DNA of 64,000 nt from Nitrospinia bacterium (GTDB lineage Bacteria > Nitrospinota > Nitrospinia > Nitrospinales > JAJDAT01): contig JAJDAT010000037.1 in the NCBI GenBank assembly GCA_029261715.1, forward strand, positions 1 through 64,000, given 5' to 3'. How positions within the stretch are numbered: the first letter of the stretch is position 1; every line of letters begins with the position of its first letter. Of the stretch, positions 40,156-49,981 are shown in pieces. The notes under the pieces were generated by a model. The model saw only the letters and a list, made by a program, of their open reading frames with translations. It ran no database searches and was not told the origin of the DNA. Position numbers and translations under genes: made by a program.

Positions 40156-41025
40156 TTAATCAAAACTCTGGAGCCCTTCCTCCAAAGTTCTTGGGTTATA
40201 ATTTAATAGCCTTTGGGAATTTTTATTATCTCCCTTTTTTTCAGACATTAATCTTGCTACTTGATCTTTTGTCAGCAGGTTAATTCCAAGCGTGACTGAG
40301 ATATTTACCGCCATTTTCATCAAACTGGCAGGAATAAATAGTTTAATCGGTCGAACCTTCAAAACCTTGGACAAACGCTCGACCAATTTTCGGAACGTAA
40401 TCTCTTCTGGACCACAAAACGTAAAAACTTCCCTTGTAATATTCGGTTTCAAAATAACTTCAACAAAAGCAGGAATCACATCATCAATAAATACAGGGGA
40501 TAACTTATATTGGCCATCTCCTACAATCGGGACAAATTTAAAGTTTTTTATCCACCGAATAAGTTGATTAATGGCATCAGGGGAACCAGGTCCATAAACC
40601 TCAGAAGGGCGTAAAATAACCCACGGGATATCCCCCTGCATAACAAACTCTTCTGCCTTTTGCTTACTTATTGAATAAGGACCGCCGAATAGACCTGCCG
40701 CCCGCGAGCTCATAAAAATAAAACGTTGAACGCCGTTTCGAACGCAAGCACCATGGAGATTACGGCATCCTTCCCAGTTTATATTTAAATAATCGCTTTC
40801 GCAATTGGAATGAGTAACAGCCGCCAAATGGACAACAGTATCAATTCCTTGAGTTGCCAAATGCAAAACTTCTCGATCGTTTAAATCGCCCTTTACAGTT
40901 TCAACACCTTCTATCGCTAATGGAGTTTTATGAATCAAAGCTCTAAACGTAATGCCACTAGCTTGAAGAACCCTAAGTAATCGAGTTCCCAGAATCCCAG
41001 AAGCGCCTGTTAAAAGAATTTTCAT
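40156..41025 (-). CDS. NAD-dependent epimerase/dehydratase family protein
   Basis: The 289-residue extended SDR has the Rossmann motif TGASGILGTRLLRVL (GxxGxxG) at residues 6-20, VVHLAAVTHS, and YSISKQKAE with the catalytic Tyr-Lys pair. Ser of the triad is in FMSSRAAG. It likely modifies a sugar nucleotide or a lipid-linked sugar. It lies 12 bases from a GT2 gene in a glycosylation cluster. Confidence 0.88.
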   Translation of the reverse strand: MKILLTGASGILGTRLLRVLQASGITFRALIHKTPLAIEGVETVKGDLNDREVLHLATQGIDTVVHLAAVTHSNCESDYLNINWEGCRNLHGACVRNGVQRFIFMSSRAAGLFGGPYSISKQKAEEFVMQGDIPWVILRPSEVYGPGSPDAINQLIRWIKNFKFVPIVGDGQYKLSPVFIDDVIPAFVEVILKPNITREVFTFCGPEEITFRKLVERLSKVLKVRPIKLFIPASLMKMAVNISVTLGINLLTKDQVARLMSEKKGDNKNSQRLLNYNPRTLEEGLQSFD

Positions 41026-41037
41026 TTTCTAATTAGA

Positions 41038-41763
41038 TTAGTTTTTAAATCTATTGCGAACAAACTCTCTAACTCTATAGGAGATCAAATTAATCAAAAA
41101 TTCAAAAACCGCCCATGGCTTCACAAAAGAAGGACGAGTTAAGATTTCATTGAACGTTGTGGGCAATTCCAAAATCTTCATTTTTAGCCTTAGAGCGATA
41201 ATCATGATTTCAGCGTCAACAAACCAATCATCAGACTTCAAATCCATTTTATTCAAATATTCGCGTTTCAAAATTTTAGGCTTGGCATTGACGTCTCGCA
41301 AATTAGCTCCAGGAAATAAGACACTAAAAAGGATGTTATAAAAATAAGAAAGAAGTTTTCTATAAATTCCGTCATTACGTTCAACACGATAAGTTTTAAC
41401 CATATCATAATCGCCTTCGATCAGATTTTTATATACTCGCGCAACGTCTTCAAGCGGCATCTGTCCGTCCCCATCAATCACCGCAACATATTTACCTTTA
41501 GCCGCATACAACCCGCTTCTCATATCCCATCCCATCATTCCTTCTTTTTCTCGAACCACTGATCGGATTTGTGGATGATTATCAGCTATGTCTCTAACAA
41601 CATCCGGCGTAGGATCGTCTGTACCAGGGAAATAATTTCCCACTAAAACAATTTCCCAGTTTTTTTCAAAACTCTCGAGGGAGTCTTTTACACGTTCTAC
41701 AAAGCCTCGAACTTCCTCGCCGCTGCGATAGCATAATAAAACTACTGATATATTAGGTTCCAA
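41038..41763 (-). CDS. Family 2 glycosyltransferase, polyprenyl-phosphate type
   Basis: The 241-residue GT-A enzyme starts ISVVLLCYRSGEEV and has the metal-binding DGDGQM motif and later a NAKPKILKREYL stretch typical of dolichol-phosphate-mannose-synthase-like enzymes. It probably loads a sugar onto a polyprenyl carrier for the GT39 enzyme encoded upstream. Confidence 0.86.
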   Translation of the reverse strand: MEPNISVVLLCYRSGEEVRGFVERVKDSLESFEKNWEIVLVGNYFPGTDDPTPDVVRDIADNHPQIRSVVREKEGMMGWDMRSGLYAAKGKYVAVIDGDGQMPLEDVARVYKNLIEGDYDMVKTYRVERNDGIYRKLLSYFYNILFSVLFPGANLRDVNAKPKILKREYLNKMDLKSDDWFVDAEIMIIALRLKMKILELPTTFNEILTRPSFVKPWAVFEFLINLISYRVREFVRNRFKN

Positions 41764-42015
41764 ATTGATAGCGATAAAAAGAGTTTAATTAAAAGTTCAA
41801 TAGTAAATTGAACTTTATCGTGGCGAGCAACCTATCGACGGTATTATATATTCCTCGTAGAAACATTCTAACCTATGACCGTGAGCTTATGGGTTAGGAT
41901 TTATGGGAATATTATCTTTCCGTCAAATTTAATTTTAGGCTTGATTGGTTTTAGATATTTCTACAGCGTTGGAAGTATTTAGCGAAGGTCGGTAAAAAAT
42001 AAAATAAGCTGCACT
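41764..42015 (-). terminator. Intergenic stretch with a weak terminator-like hairpin
   Basis: A perfect 8-bp stem AGTTCAAT/ATTGAACT (41794-41814) is followed on the minus strand by TTTTAATT. A second imperfect stem lies near 41871-41899. No gene is seen here. The hairpin is about 200 bases past the GT39 gene end. Confidence 0.4.
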
Positions 42016-44088
42016 TCATCCATTTTTTTTGGATGATGAATCTTGGGTGATCTCTTTAGATTTTTCGACAAAAAACAAACGAATTCCGTCGTAGTGAATC
42101 ATTTGTCCTTTAGGACAAAAAAATTCAATCTTAGCGCGATATCGGCCAGGAGGAATTTTACCAATTACAGCGCGAATAGCCCACTCAGGCTGGGGAACTT
42201 TTTTGTCATTCAATAATAGCTCCATTCCTATACCGTTATTGATAAGCCCTGTTCTCAACTGATACTCAGAGTTCTGAAGAATAAAAGGCTTTATAGCCTT
42301 GAAAGAAACTGGAGTCTCTTGATTCAAATCAACTTCGGAAAAATTAACTCTTAGTAAAGGAAAACCAAATTCTCGATTTGCAAATTTCTCTCCCCAAACC
42401 AAGACAGCTAAACTTTCCTCACTAATATCTATCATTTGAGTAATTGGTTTTTCAAAAACCATATCCCCATTTGAATCGGCGACAATACCTAATGAACTAC
42501 TTCCAGACAGCGTCCTATCCTTGTCAAAAACAATTCTACCGGTTCCAAGTTTTCCGACAAAGTTGCCATTCACTTCAAAATCTTCGCTCAAAACCGAAAG
42601 TTTTTTCTCTCCCGTCAAAGAGTAAAGTTGTTTTTGATGCGGCATATTCACACTTTTCAATCTTTGCTTAAAAAAATCTCGAAACACAGGGAACCTGGGT
42701 TCGTTATCGGCTCTACCTGGAAGCGTCATATCGTCAAACTCTTGAATATTGGACGCAATAAATTTAATACCTTCGATTTCTCCTTTAAAAAAAATATTCT
42801 TTAAGTTTTCTTTATATCTATACCTCGAATATAAATAGTTCATTGGACTTCCAATAACAATTAAATCCAATGGATGAGTTCTGGCGCTAACAAATTCCAA
42901 ATATTTTTTACCGCTCTCCAAATTATTCGAAAGATAATAATTTGGCAATAACCATTTAAAAGACAAAAGAATATAAACAATAATAATTCCTCCAAAATAT
43001 TTACTCGAATTTGAAAAATTCGGGAAAAATTTTATTGCTAATTCAACGCTAAAAACCAGGCCAGCAGAAAGAAAAATAACCAAAAGCGGCAAGGTAAATA
43101 GGTAGCTCCTGGGAAACCAAACAACAAAGCTAATTACCGAAATTAAGTAGATTGTCAATACGACAAAAATCGGCAACAACCGATATCCCTTAAGCACAGG
43201 CTTGGCCTTAAATAAACCTATTGCTATGAATGGAGTAAAAAAGATTAAAGATCCTGGGAAAAAAAACTTTATAAGATTAGGAAAAAAATGAATTATCAAA
43301 TCGATTCGAGATGAATAATTATGCATTTTTAAATAGCGGTTTCCTGCAATTTCCAACATATCCTTCAATAAAGGCGAATAAGCGAGCAAAGACAACAAAG
43401 CCATGCCGACAAAAACACAAAGTATGTATAAAAAACGCTTACGCTTTAAATTTGGGTCAAAATCGAATCCTTTTCCATAACGTGAGTTTGTAGTCACAAA
43501 CGCCGCCCATATGCCTAAAGCAATAACAAATAGCGCATTCAATGGAATTGTATAGGTAATTAAGAACCCACAAATCGCTAGTAAGAATGCCCAAGCGACA
43601 GACAATCCTGATTCAAAAAAACGAATCAAGGCATAAATCATAAGAATAGAAATGAATATACTTAAACTATACCCACGGGCAGTTTGCGAATAATAAATGT
43701 GAATTGGCGACAGCGCCATTATAAGAAGGGATAATCGTGCAACCCATAGAGAAGCAAACATTTTTTGTGATACTTTGTAAACGAGCCAAAGCGTCGCTAT
43801 CCCTGATAAAAAAGCTGGAGCGCGAATGGCATATTCGTTTAATTCGCCAAACCATTGCGCCATAAAATGAAGCAGTATTGTGTGAAAAACGTGATGGTAA
43901 TTATATATGAAGGAACTAACGATAAAGGAAATAGGCTTATAAACATAATACATCAGCACTTCATTTTCATCCCCACCTCCCAAGATATGGTTTAACCCGT
44001 AGAAACGTAAACCAATTCCCAAGAACATTAAGGAGAATAAAATAAGCAAAGATGAGGTCGGGTTTGAATTTTCAGTCTTTATTTCCAT
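42016..44088 (-). CDS. GT39-type membrane glycosyltransferase (PMT/ArnT-like)
   Basis: The 690-residue protein has about ten transmembrane helices in the first 390 residues and a soluble C-terminal beta-rich domain. The acidic GGDENEVLMYY lies in the first outer loop, where PMT/ArnT enzymes have their catalytic acid pair. The HHVFHTILLHFM region fits PMT_2. It should transfer a sugar from a polyprenyl phosphate to a protein or lipid on the outer face of the inner membrane. Confidence 0.85.
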   Translation of the reverse strand: MEIKTENSNPTSSLLILFSLMFLGIGLRFYGLNHILGGGDENEVLMYYVYKPISFIVSSFIYNYHHVFHTILLHFMAQWFGELNEYAIRAPAFLSGIATLWLVYKVSQKMFASLWVARLSLLIMALSPIHIYYSQTARGYSLSIFISILMIYALIRFFESGLSVAWAFLLAICGFLITYTIPLNALFVIALGIWAAFVTTNSRYGKGFDFDPNLKRKRFLYILCVFVGMALLSLLAYSPLLKDMLEIAGNRYLKMHNYSSRIDLIIHFFPNLIKFFFPGSLIFFTPFIAIGLFKAKPVLKGYRLLPIFVVLTIYLISVISFVVWFPRSYLFTLPLLVIFLSAGLVFSVELAIKFFPNFSNSSKYFGGIIIVYILLSFKWLLPNYYLSNNLESGKKYLEFVSARTHPLDLIVIGSPMNYLYSRYRYKENLKNIFFKGEIEGIKFIASNIQEFDDMTLPGRADNEPRFPVFRDFFKQRLKSVNMPHQKQLYSLTGEKKLSVLSEDFEVNGNFVGKLGTGRIVFDKDRTLSGSSSLGIVADSNGDMVFEKPITQMIDISEESLAVLVWGEKFANREFGFPLLRVNFSEVDLNQETPVSFKAIKPFILQNSEYQLRTGLINNGIGMELLLNDKKVPQPEWAIRAVIGKIPPGRYRAKIEFFCPKGQMIHYDGIRLFFVEKSKEITQDSSSKKNG

Positions 44089-44240
44089 TCCGGAGTATTT
44101 CGGGACTCAAATTGACCGATTTTTTAATTAGAAAAAACACTAAAAAAACTTTTCTAAAATTAGGAGAACCTCTAAATACTAAAACGTTCAAAAAGCAAGC
44201 GACAACCAATCAGTAACGACTCAAATTATTAAACGTTCTC

Positions 44241-44927
44241 TTAAGCTAGGAAATATTTAAAAATTGTGTAGATAATTTTTGTCCCAGCTTTAAAAGTGCC
44301 AGATATTGTCCCGGTGATTTTTGAAACGCCAACTCTCATTCGATATTTAACTGGAACCTCTAAAATTCTGAGATTATTTTTGAGGGCTTTGATTTGCATT
44401 TCAACTGTCCAGCCAAAATTTGTGTCCTGCATTTTTATTTGTTGGAGAGCTTTATAACTAATGGCTCGAAACGGACCTAAATCGGTAAATGAATACCCGC
44501 CAAAAAAAAGAGACATTAAAAAAACTGCCAATTGGTTTCCATATCGCGATTGAGGCAAAAGAGCTTTCCTACTTATCGGCAATATCATTCGACTGCCTAG
44601 TACAAAATCTTTTTCGCCTTTTATAATAGGATCAATTAAGAGATTAATTTCTTCAGGATAGTCGCTATAGTCACCATCAAGGAATACAACTATATCAGGG
44701 TCATTTAAATCGGAAATACCTTTAAGACAAGCGGAGCCATAACCTCTAAGAGGTTCAGCCACTACACGAGCCCCATTTTCTAAAGCGACTGTAGCGGTTT
44801 GGTCCGTAGATCTATTGTCTACAACTATTATTTCGTGAAGTTTTTCTTGAGGTAGGTCTTTTAAAACTAGACCAATAGATAGTTCTTCATTATAGGCGGG
44901 AATAATTACGGAAATTTTTGGATCCAT
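44241..44927 (-). CDS. Family 2 glycosyltransferase
   Basis: The start at 44927 is chosen because it opens directly with ISVIIPAYNEELSIG. A longer frame to 45002 would overlap the propeller gene. The 228-residue enzyme has VVDNRSTDQT, the FLDGDYSDYP metal site and a C-terminal hydrophobic helix. It belongs to the polyprenyl-phosphate glycosyltransferases and may supply the same pathway as the genes at 40156-44088. Confidence 0.88.
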   Translation of the reverse strand: MDPKISVIIPAYNEELSIGLVLKDLPQEKLHEIIVVDNRSTDQTATVALENGARVVAEPLRGYGSACLKGISDLNDPDIVVFLDGDYSDYPEEINLLIDPIIKGEKDFVLGSRMILPISRKALLPQSRYGNQLAVFLMSLFFGGYSFTDLGPFRAISYKALQQIKMQDTNFGWTVEMQIKALKNNLRILEVPVKYRMRVGVSKITGTISGTFKAGTKIIYTIFKYFLA

Positions 44928-44937
44928 AACGGGAGTC

Positions 44938-45765
44938 TCAGTCCACCAACTTCCAATCCTCTCCATTCCAATGGATGATAACGCCGTTATCTCCAACGGC
45001 ATAAATATTATCTTCGGAAGTTCCCCAGATAGCGGTCAAATATTCCTCGGTATTGGATTCAATTCTTGTCCATTGATCGCCATCCAGATACATGATCATA
45101 CCTTCATCGCCAACGGCAAAAACCATCTCATTATTTGGGCCCCAGACATCCAGGAAAAAATTCATGGTGCCAGAAGGTATTTCAGTGAAATCCGACCCAT
45201 TAAATTTATAAGTAGCGCCATCAGATCCAACAATATACATATCGGTCGGTCCAAACCCATAAATCCCATAAAGCTCGGAACCTGAAATTAAAGTCAATCG
45301 AGACCAGCGGTCTCCATCAAGTTTTAGCGTTAAACCGTCATAACCAACCGCATACATCCCGCCTTCTTTACATCCCCAAAGGCGGGTAATATCAACATCT
45401 GTTCCAGTTATCATAAACTGCCATTCAGAACCGTCGTATTTTAAAATTTTACCTATACGGCTACAGGCATAAATTTCATCGGCGGCAAGCCCCCAAATTC
45501 CAGTCATCGGAGGTAAGTTTTCTGTATCTTCTGTATTCCACTCCGATCCGTCGTATTTTAAAATTTTGCCATCGGTGCAAACTGCATATAGATTATCCGA
45601 CCCCGTCCCCCACATGTTTTTGATAGCCCAACGCCCTTTGGTATCCATCTTTGACCACTCGGAACCGTTAAAATGGAGCATAGTTCCATCCGCGCCGCCA
45701 ATAAAGATGTCATTTTCACCAAAGCCTTTAATGCAAATCAAATGGCTTTCTGTCAGGCTTCCCAT
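44938..45765 (-). CDS. Tandem-repeat beta-propeller protein, copy 2
   Basis: The 275-residue protein consists of about six repeats of roughly 44 residues with the pattern IWGxxxDNxYAVGxxGxIxxxDGxxW. The fold should be a beta-propeller of YCF48/kelch-like type. There is no signal peptide. The paralogue at 45805 is upstream with 39 bases between, so they form an operon that continues into a GT2 gene. Confidence 0.78.
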   Translation of the reverse strand: MGSLTESHLICIKGFGENDIFIGGADGTMLHFNGSEWSKMDTKGRWAIKNMWGTGSDNLYAVCTDGKILKYDGSEWNTEDTENLPPMTGIWGLAADEIYACSRIGKILKYDGSEWQFMITGTDVDITRLWGCKEGGMYAVGYDGLTLKLDGDRWSRLTLISGSELYGIYGFGPTDMYIVGSDGATYKFNGSDFTEIPSGTMNFFLDVWGPNNEMVFAVGDEGMIMYLDGDQWTRIESNTEEYLTAIWGTSEDNIYAVGDNGVIIHWNGEDWKLVD

Positions 45766-45804
45766 ATAATTATCCTCGGGGGTTTTTCAAAAAAATAAAT
45801 CGGG

Positions 45805-46641
45805 CTATAAGGACATATCTGTCCATTGCTTTCCATCATATTTTATTACGCAACCATCGTCGCCAACGGCGTATACACAGTTGGGCCCTAATCCTCTTAC
45901 TTTAGTCAGATAACTTTCTGAACAGGATTGTTGCTTATTCCACTTATTTCCATCGTAATGCAAAATAGTTGCATTATCCCCTACGGCAAAGATATTGTCG
46001 TCGGAAGTTCCCCAAATACTGAGTAGATACTCTTCAGTCCCTGATTCCATAGGAGTCCATTCCTCACCGTTAAAGCGCAAGATAACCCCTTCAGTTCCTA
46101 CTGTATATACATTTTCATTGGAAGTGCCCCAAACTCCATAAAGCGACTTAGTTTCATCGGTCAAGTCTTCTTTGCGTAAAAACTCTTTACCGTTATAAAA
46201 CCGATAAATTCCTTCGCCTCCAACGGCATGAATCCGATCCTTATCTTCTCCCCAAAGACAAAACAAATCATGAATAGTATTGGGTTCTCTGTATTCCCAA
46301 GTTCTGCCATTCCAGAACAAAACCATTCCGCCAGTCCCGAAAATAAAAAGGAAATCTGGGCCAAACCCATAAACAGAATTCAAAGAATCCATATTACCCG
46401 TTTCAACTTGCTTCCACTCTTTTCCGTCGTACCTTAATACAACACCACCAATTCCTACTGCATACAAGTTATCTTCGCTTGACCCCCAAATGCCCATTAG
46501 AGGATTCGTATTATCAGTTCGTACAGGAATCCATTCTTCTCCATCGAAATGCTGTGGAATCCCATCTTTACCGCAAACATAAATACTATTTTCGCTAAAT
46601 GGCCAAATATCGTTTAAATCCGGTTTTTCGCCAATAAACAT
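45805..46641 (-). CDS. Tandem-repeat beta-propeller protein, copy 1
   Basis: The 278-residue protein has the same repeat as its downstream paralogue (IWGSSEDNLYAVGIGGVVLR, VWGTSNENVYTVGTEGVILR). The blades are regular along the whole length and no other domain is present. It lacks a signal peptide and so is probably cytoplasmic. Binding of a partner protein is the likely role. Confidence 0.78.
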   Translation of the reverse strand: MFIGEKPDLNDIWPFSENSIYVCGKDGIPQHFDGEEWIPVRTDNTNPLMGIWGSSEDNLYAVGIGGVVLRYDGKEWKQVETGNMDSLNSVYGFGPDFLFIFGTGGMVLFWNGRTWEYREPNTIHDLFCLWGEDKDRIHAVGGEGIYRFYNGKEFLRKEDLTDETKSLYGVWGTSNENVYTVGTEGVILRFNGEEWTPMESGTEEYLLSIWGTSDDNIFAVGDNATILHYDGNKWNKQQSCSESYLTKVRGLGPNCVYAVGDDGCVIKYDGKQWTDMSL

Positions 46642-46714
46642 TTTAAGTTTTCAAATATAAAATTTCAGGGTCTGAGAAAAAATGCGCCGGTAATGGCAAT
46701 AAAACGTCAGAAAA

Positions 46715-47623
46715 CTACTGTCGGAAAACTACTTTGGAAAGCTTTTTAAAGTTTTTGGAATCTTTAAAAATTTCCTGAGTTTCATTTTTAACGTCATTGT
46801 GGATCAAAATTAGAGTTTCCAGGTTTGGCAACTTATCCGACTCAGCAATTGCTCGAGCTCCAGCATCTCCAACTTCCGCCTCAAATAAATCTAAAAGGGT
46901 CAAATTACTTAAACTATGAGCATTAGCAATTGCTTTTGCTCCACCCAAACCGATAGGGTTATATGTCAGCGTCAATTGAGTTAAGTTCTGTAAAACTTTT
47001 GAATTAGCAATAGACCTGACTCCATCTTCCTCAATAAAATTCCAATTTAAATTTAATTCAGACAATTTAGAAAGGTTTTCAGAGTTTGCCAAAGCTTCTG
47101 CGCCTTCGTCGCCTATATTATTCCGATACAAGGAAAGAAGATTTAAGCGAGTTAGAGTTTTAGATTCCGCAATAGCTATCGCTCCTTCATCACCTAATGA
47201 ATCGCCTATCCACAATGAAACCAAATTGCCTAATATTTTAGAAGACGCTATAGCTCGCGCTCCCTCGGCAGTGACTTTATTGTCGCTCATTATTAGTTCA
47301 GAAAGATTCAAAAAGTTTTTAGAACTCGCAATACTTTTTACACCTTCATCCGTCACTTCGTTCTTAAACAAATTTAAAACAGTGACGTGCTTACAATTAT
47401 CAGATTCCGCTACTGCAATTATCCCTTTGTCGCTGATCTCATTAAACTCCAGAAACATGGCGGTTACAGTTTTAATCTTTTCTGACTTAACGATTTGTAC
47501 TAAATCATCATCGTTAAGCTCTTTCTCTCGTAAATCTAATTCATTATTTTCAATATTGAGACTTTCGTCGATCAATTGATCGATATTTTTGTCCGCCATT
47601 CTTAAATCTCCCCTACAATCCAA
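46715..47623 (-). CDS. Leucine-rich-repeat protein (RNI type), no signal peptide
   Basis: The 302-residue protein has about eight repeats of the type LNLFKNEVTDEGVKSIASSK, each of 24-28 residues. The N-terminus is acidic and hydrophilic (MDCRGDLRMADKNIDQLIDE), and a later ATG (codon 9) is possible. Such solenoids bind proteins. It stands next to the propeller genes, so the three form a block of repeat scaffolds. Confidence 0.82.
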   Translation of the reverse strand: MDCRGDLRMADKNIDQLIDESLNIENNELDLREKELNDDDLVQIVKSEKIKTVTAMFLEFNEISDKGIIAVAESDNCKHVTVLNLFKNEVTDEGVKSIASSKNFLNLSELIMSDNKVTAEGARAIASSKILGNLVSLWIGDSLGDEGAIAIAESKTLTRLNLLSLYRNNIGDEGAEALANSENLSKLSELNLNWNFIEEDGVRSIANSKVLQNLTQLTLTYNPIGLGGAKAIANAHSLSNLTLLDLFEAEVGDAGARAIAESDKLPNLETLILIHNDVKNETQEIFKDSKNFKKLSKVVFRQ

Positions 47624-48018
47624 TCAAAGGGTTTTCAATGCTTTTGAAATTAAACCAAGTATTCTAAAGCAGAAATCTTATTAATGTCAAAATTAAAAAA
47701 TTGAAAAGATTTTTTCTAACTTACAACATACTATGGACAAAAGTTCTGTAAAATTCTAAAACTCATTCCTGAAAGTTAAGTTCGGAAATTTTATTAATAT
47801 TTTTTAATTATTTTTGGGGTTGGAATTCCACCAAAAATCTTTTAAAAAATATAGAATAAGGAATGTTTAAAATTTTAGAGAGCTGAGTTATAGCCTATAT
47901 AAAACATAAAACAAGTTCATTAAAATAAGTTTCAACCAAATATTACGTTTTAATAAAACGTTGTGAAACCGAATAGAAAAGCTTCTCAACATCCCAAAAT
48001 CCTTACAAATCAATCATA
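47624..48018 (+). promoter_or_regulatory. Intergenic region upstream of moxR, with palindrome
   Basis: A perfect inverted repeat ACGTTTT-AAT-AAAACGT (47945-47961) lies 57 bases before the moxR start and is a good operator candidate. A second structure, TTTTTGG...CCAAAAA around TGGAATTCCA (about 47811-47838), lies further upstream. No ORF or RNA gene is evident in this 395-base stretch. Confidence 0.45.
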
Positions 48019-49011
48019 ATGTCTAGAAACATTGAAGAAATTAGTCAACTTGTAAAAGCAGCCAACGAACCTATCCGACAAATTTTAGACGAAATCGGCA
48101 AAGTCATTATTGGACAAAAATATCTTATCCAAGGGCTAACCCTGGGCTTAATCTCTGGAGAACATATTTTAGTTGAAGGACTTCCTGGATTGGCGAAAAC
48201 AACGGCTGTGAAAACTCTTTCCGAATCAATCCACGGAAAATTTAAACGAATTCAATTCACTCCAGATTTATTACCCGCAGATATATTGGGCACCCAAGTT
48301 TACCAGCCTAAAACAGGTGAATTTACGGTCAAAAAAGGCCCTCTTTTTGCCAATATCGTTTTAGCGGACGAAATAAATAGAGCCCCCGCAAAAGTACAAA
48401 GCGCTCTTTTGGAGTCAATGCAAGAACGGCAAATTACTATTGCTAACGAAAGTTTTCAGCTAGAACAACCATTTTTGGTCATGGCAACTCAAAATCCAAT
48501 TGAACAGGAAGGCACATATCCATTACCAGAAGCTCAACTCGATCGCTTTATGTTTAAATTAAAAGTAGAGTATCCAAGTCCCGAAGAAGAGAGACTTATC
48601 GTTAAACAAATGGCTTCTCCGTCTTCTAAAAAAGAAATTAAAGTTGTGGCCAGTCAAGAAGACATACTTAACGCGCGAAAAACCGCCGAATTAATTTATA
48701 TTGACGAGAACTTAGAGAGCTATATTGTCGATGTTACCTCAGCGACTAGATACCCAGAAAAGTTTAAATTGCCCGCCTTAAGAAAACTAATCCATTATGG
48801 AGCCTCGCCGAGAGCTTCAATATTTCTTGCTAAAGCCGCAAAAGCATACGCATTTTTAAATGGCAGAGGTTATGTCATGCCACAAGATATTAAGACAATT
48901 GGATGCGATGTTTTGAGACATCGAATCCTTCTTACTTATGAAGCGGAAGCGGAAAATACTTCCACCGACGAAATCATCAAACAAATTTTTGACGCAATTG
49001 AGGTTCCTTAG
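48019..49011 (+). CDS. moxR: MoxR-type AAA+ ATPase
   Basis: The 330-residue chaperone-like ATPase has Walker A GLPGLAKT (54-61), Walker B VLADEINRAP and the sensor region MATQNPIEQEGTYPLPEAQL. MoxR proteins work with VWA-domain partners, here the DUF58, BatA and BatB products. It is first in a nine-gene operon. Confidence 0.95.
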   Translation: MSRNIEEISQLVKAANEPIRQILDEIGKVIIGQKYLIQGLTLGLISGEHILVEGLPGLAKTTAVKTLSESIHGKFKRIQFTPDLLPADILGTQVYQPKTGEFTVKKGPLFANIVLADEINRAPAKVQSALLESMQERQITIANESFQLEQPFLVMATQNPIEQEGTYPLPEAQLDRFMFKLKVEYPSPEEERLIVKQMASPSSKKEIKVVASQEDILNARKTAELIYIDENLESYIVDVTSATRYPEKFKLPALRKLIHYGASPRASIFLAKAAKAYAFLNGRGYVMPQDIKTIGCDVLRHRILLTYEAEAENTSTDEIIKQIFDAIEVP

Positions 49012-49026
49012 ACATCGAAAAAATTT

Positions 49027-49980
49027 ATGTTTGCTTCCCTAATTGAAAACTTTTTTAACAGGTTTCGAGACACTCCACCGCCAGCGACAGAGAAAACAAA
49101 AGAACTTTCTCCAGAGCTATTAAAAAAAATTAGAAAAATACAAATTAAAACTAATTATTTGGTAAACGATATAATGGTGGGAGAATATGTGTCTGCTTTT
49201 AAAGGCTCCGGGATGGAGTTTTCAGAAGTTAGAGAATATATTCCAGGCGACGATGTCCGTTTAATCGATTGGAACGTCACTGCCAGAATGGATCGACCAT
49301 TCATTAAGGGATTTCAAGAAGAACGCGAACTAACAGTAATGCTCTTAGTTGATATAAGCTCTTCAGGGAAATTTGGTTCCGCTATAGAAACTAAAGGAGA
49401 AGTCTCTGCCGAAATCGCTTCAATTCTCGCTTTTTCGGCAATAAAAAATAACGACAAAGTTGGTTTAATTCTCTTTTCCGATCGTATTGAAAGCTATATA
49501 CCGCCTAAAAAAGGAAGAGCGCACATTTGGAATGTAATTCGCGCCATACTCAGTTACTCTCCAAAAGGGAAAAGAACTGATTTAAACTTACCTCTTGAGT
49601 TTCTTCTTCAAGTTCATAAAAGAAAAACATCGGCTTTTTTTATTTCTGATTTCCAAGCAACTGGTTATGAAAAATCAATGCGACTCGCTCGACAAAAACA
49701 CGATCTTGCCGCTATGGTAATTATTGACCCAAGAGAACAGAGCCTCCCATTAAATTCAGGAATTCTTCATTTAGAAGATGCAGAAACAGGAGAATCAACG
49801 CTCGTCGATACTCACAATAAAGATACTATTAAACAATTCGAAAAAATTAAAGCGGATGAGAAAAAACGCCTCTTAAATTTTTTAAAGCTGAATGGAATAG
49901 ACTCTGTTGAAATTTTCACAGATCAACCTTTAGCCGATCCAATAATCCGCTATTTTAAATTTAGAGAAAAAAAACGATAA
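49027..49980 (+). CDS. DUF58 protein
   Basis: The 317-residue protein shows the DUF58 signature (YVSAFKGSGMEFSEVREY, GDDVRLIDWNVTARMDRPF) and a VWA-like fold with DISSS, a complete DxSxS metal-site motif. No transmembrane segment is visible. It follows moxR by 15 bases, the standard pairing. Confidence 0.92.
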   Translation: MFASLIENFFNRFRDTPPPATEKTKELSPELLKKIRKIQIKTNYLVNDIMVGEYVSAFKGSGMEFSEVREYIPGDDVRLIDWNVTARMDRPFIKGFQEERELTVMLLVDISSSGKFGSAIETKGEVSAEIASILAFSAIKNNDKVGLILFSDRIESYIPPKKGRAHIWNVIRAILSYSPKGKRTDLNLPLEFLLQVHKRKTSAFFISDFQATGYEKSMRLARQKHDLAAMVIIDPREQSLPLNSGILHLEDAETGESTLVDTHNKDTIKQFEKIKADEKKRLLNFLKLNGIDSVEIFTDQPLADPIIRYFKFREKKR

Positions 49981-49981
49981 C

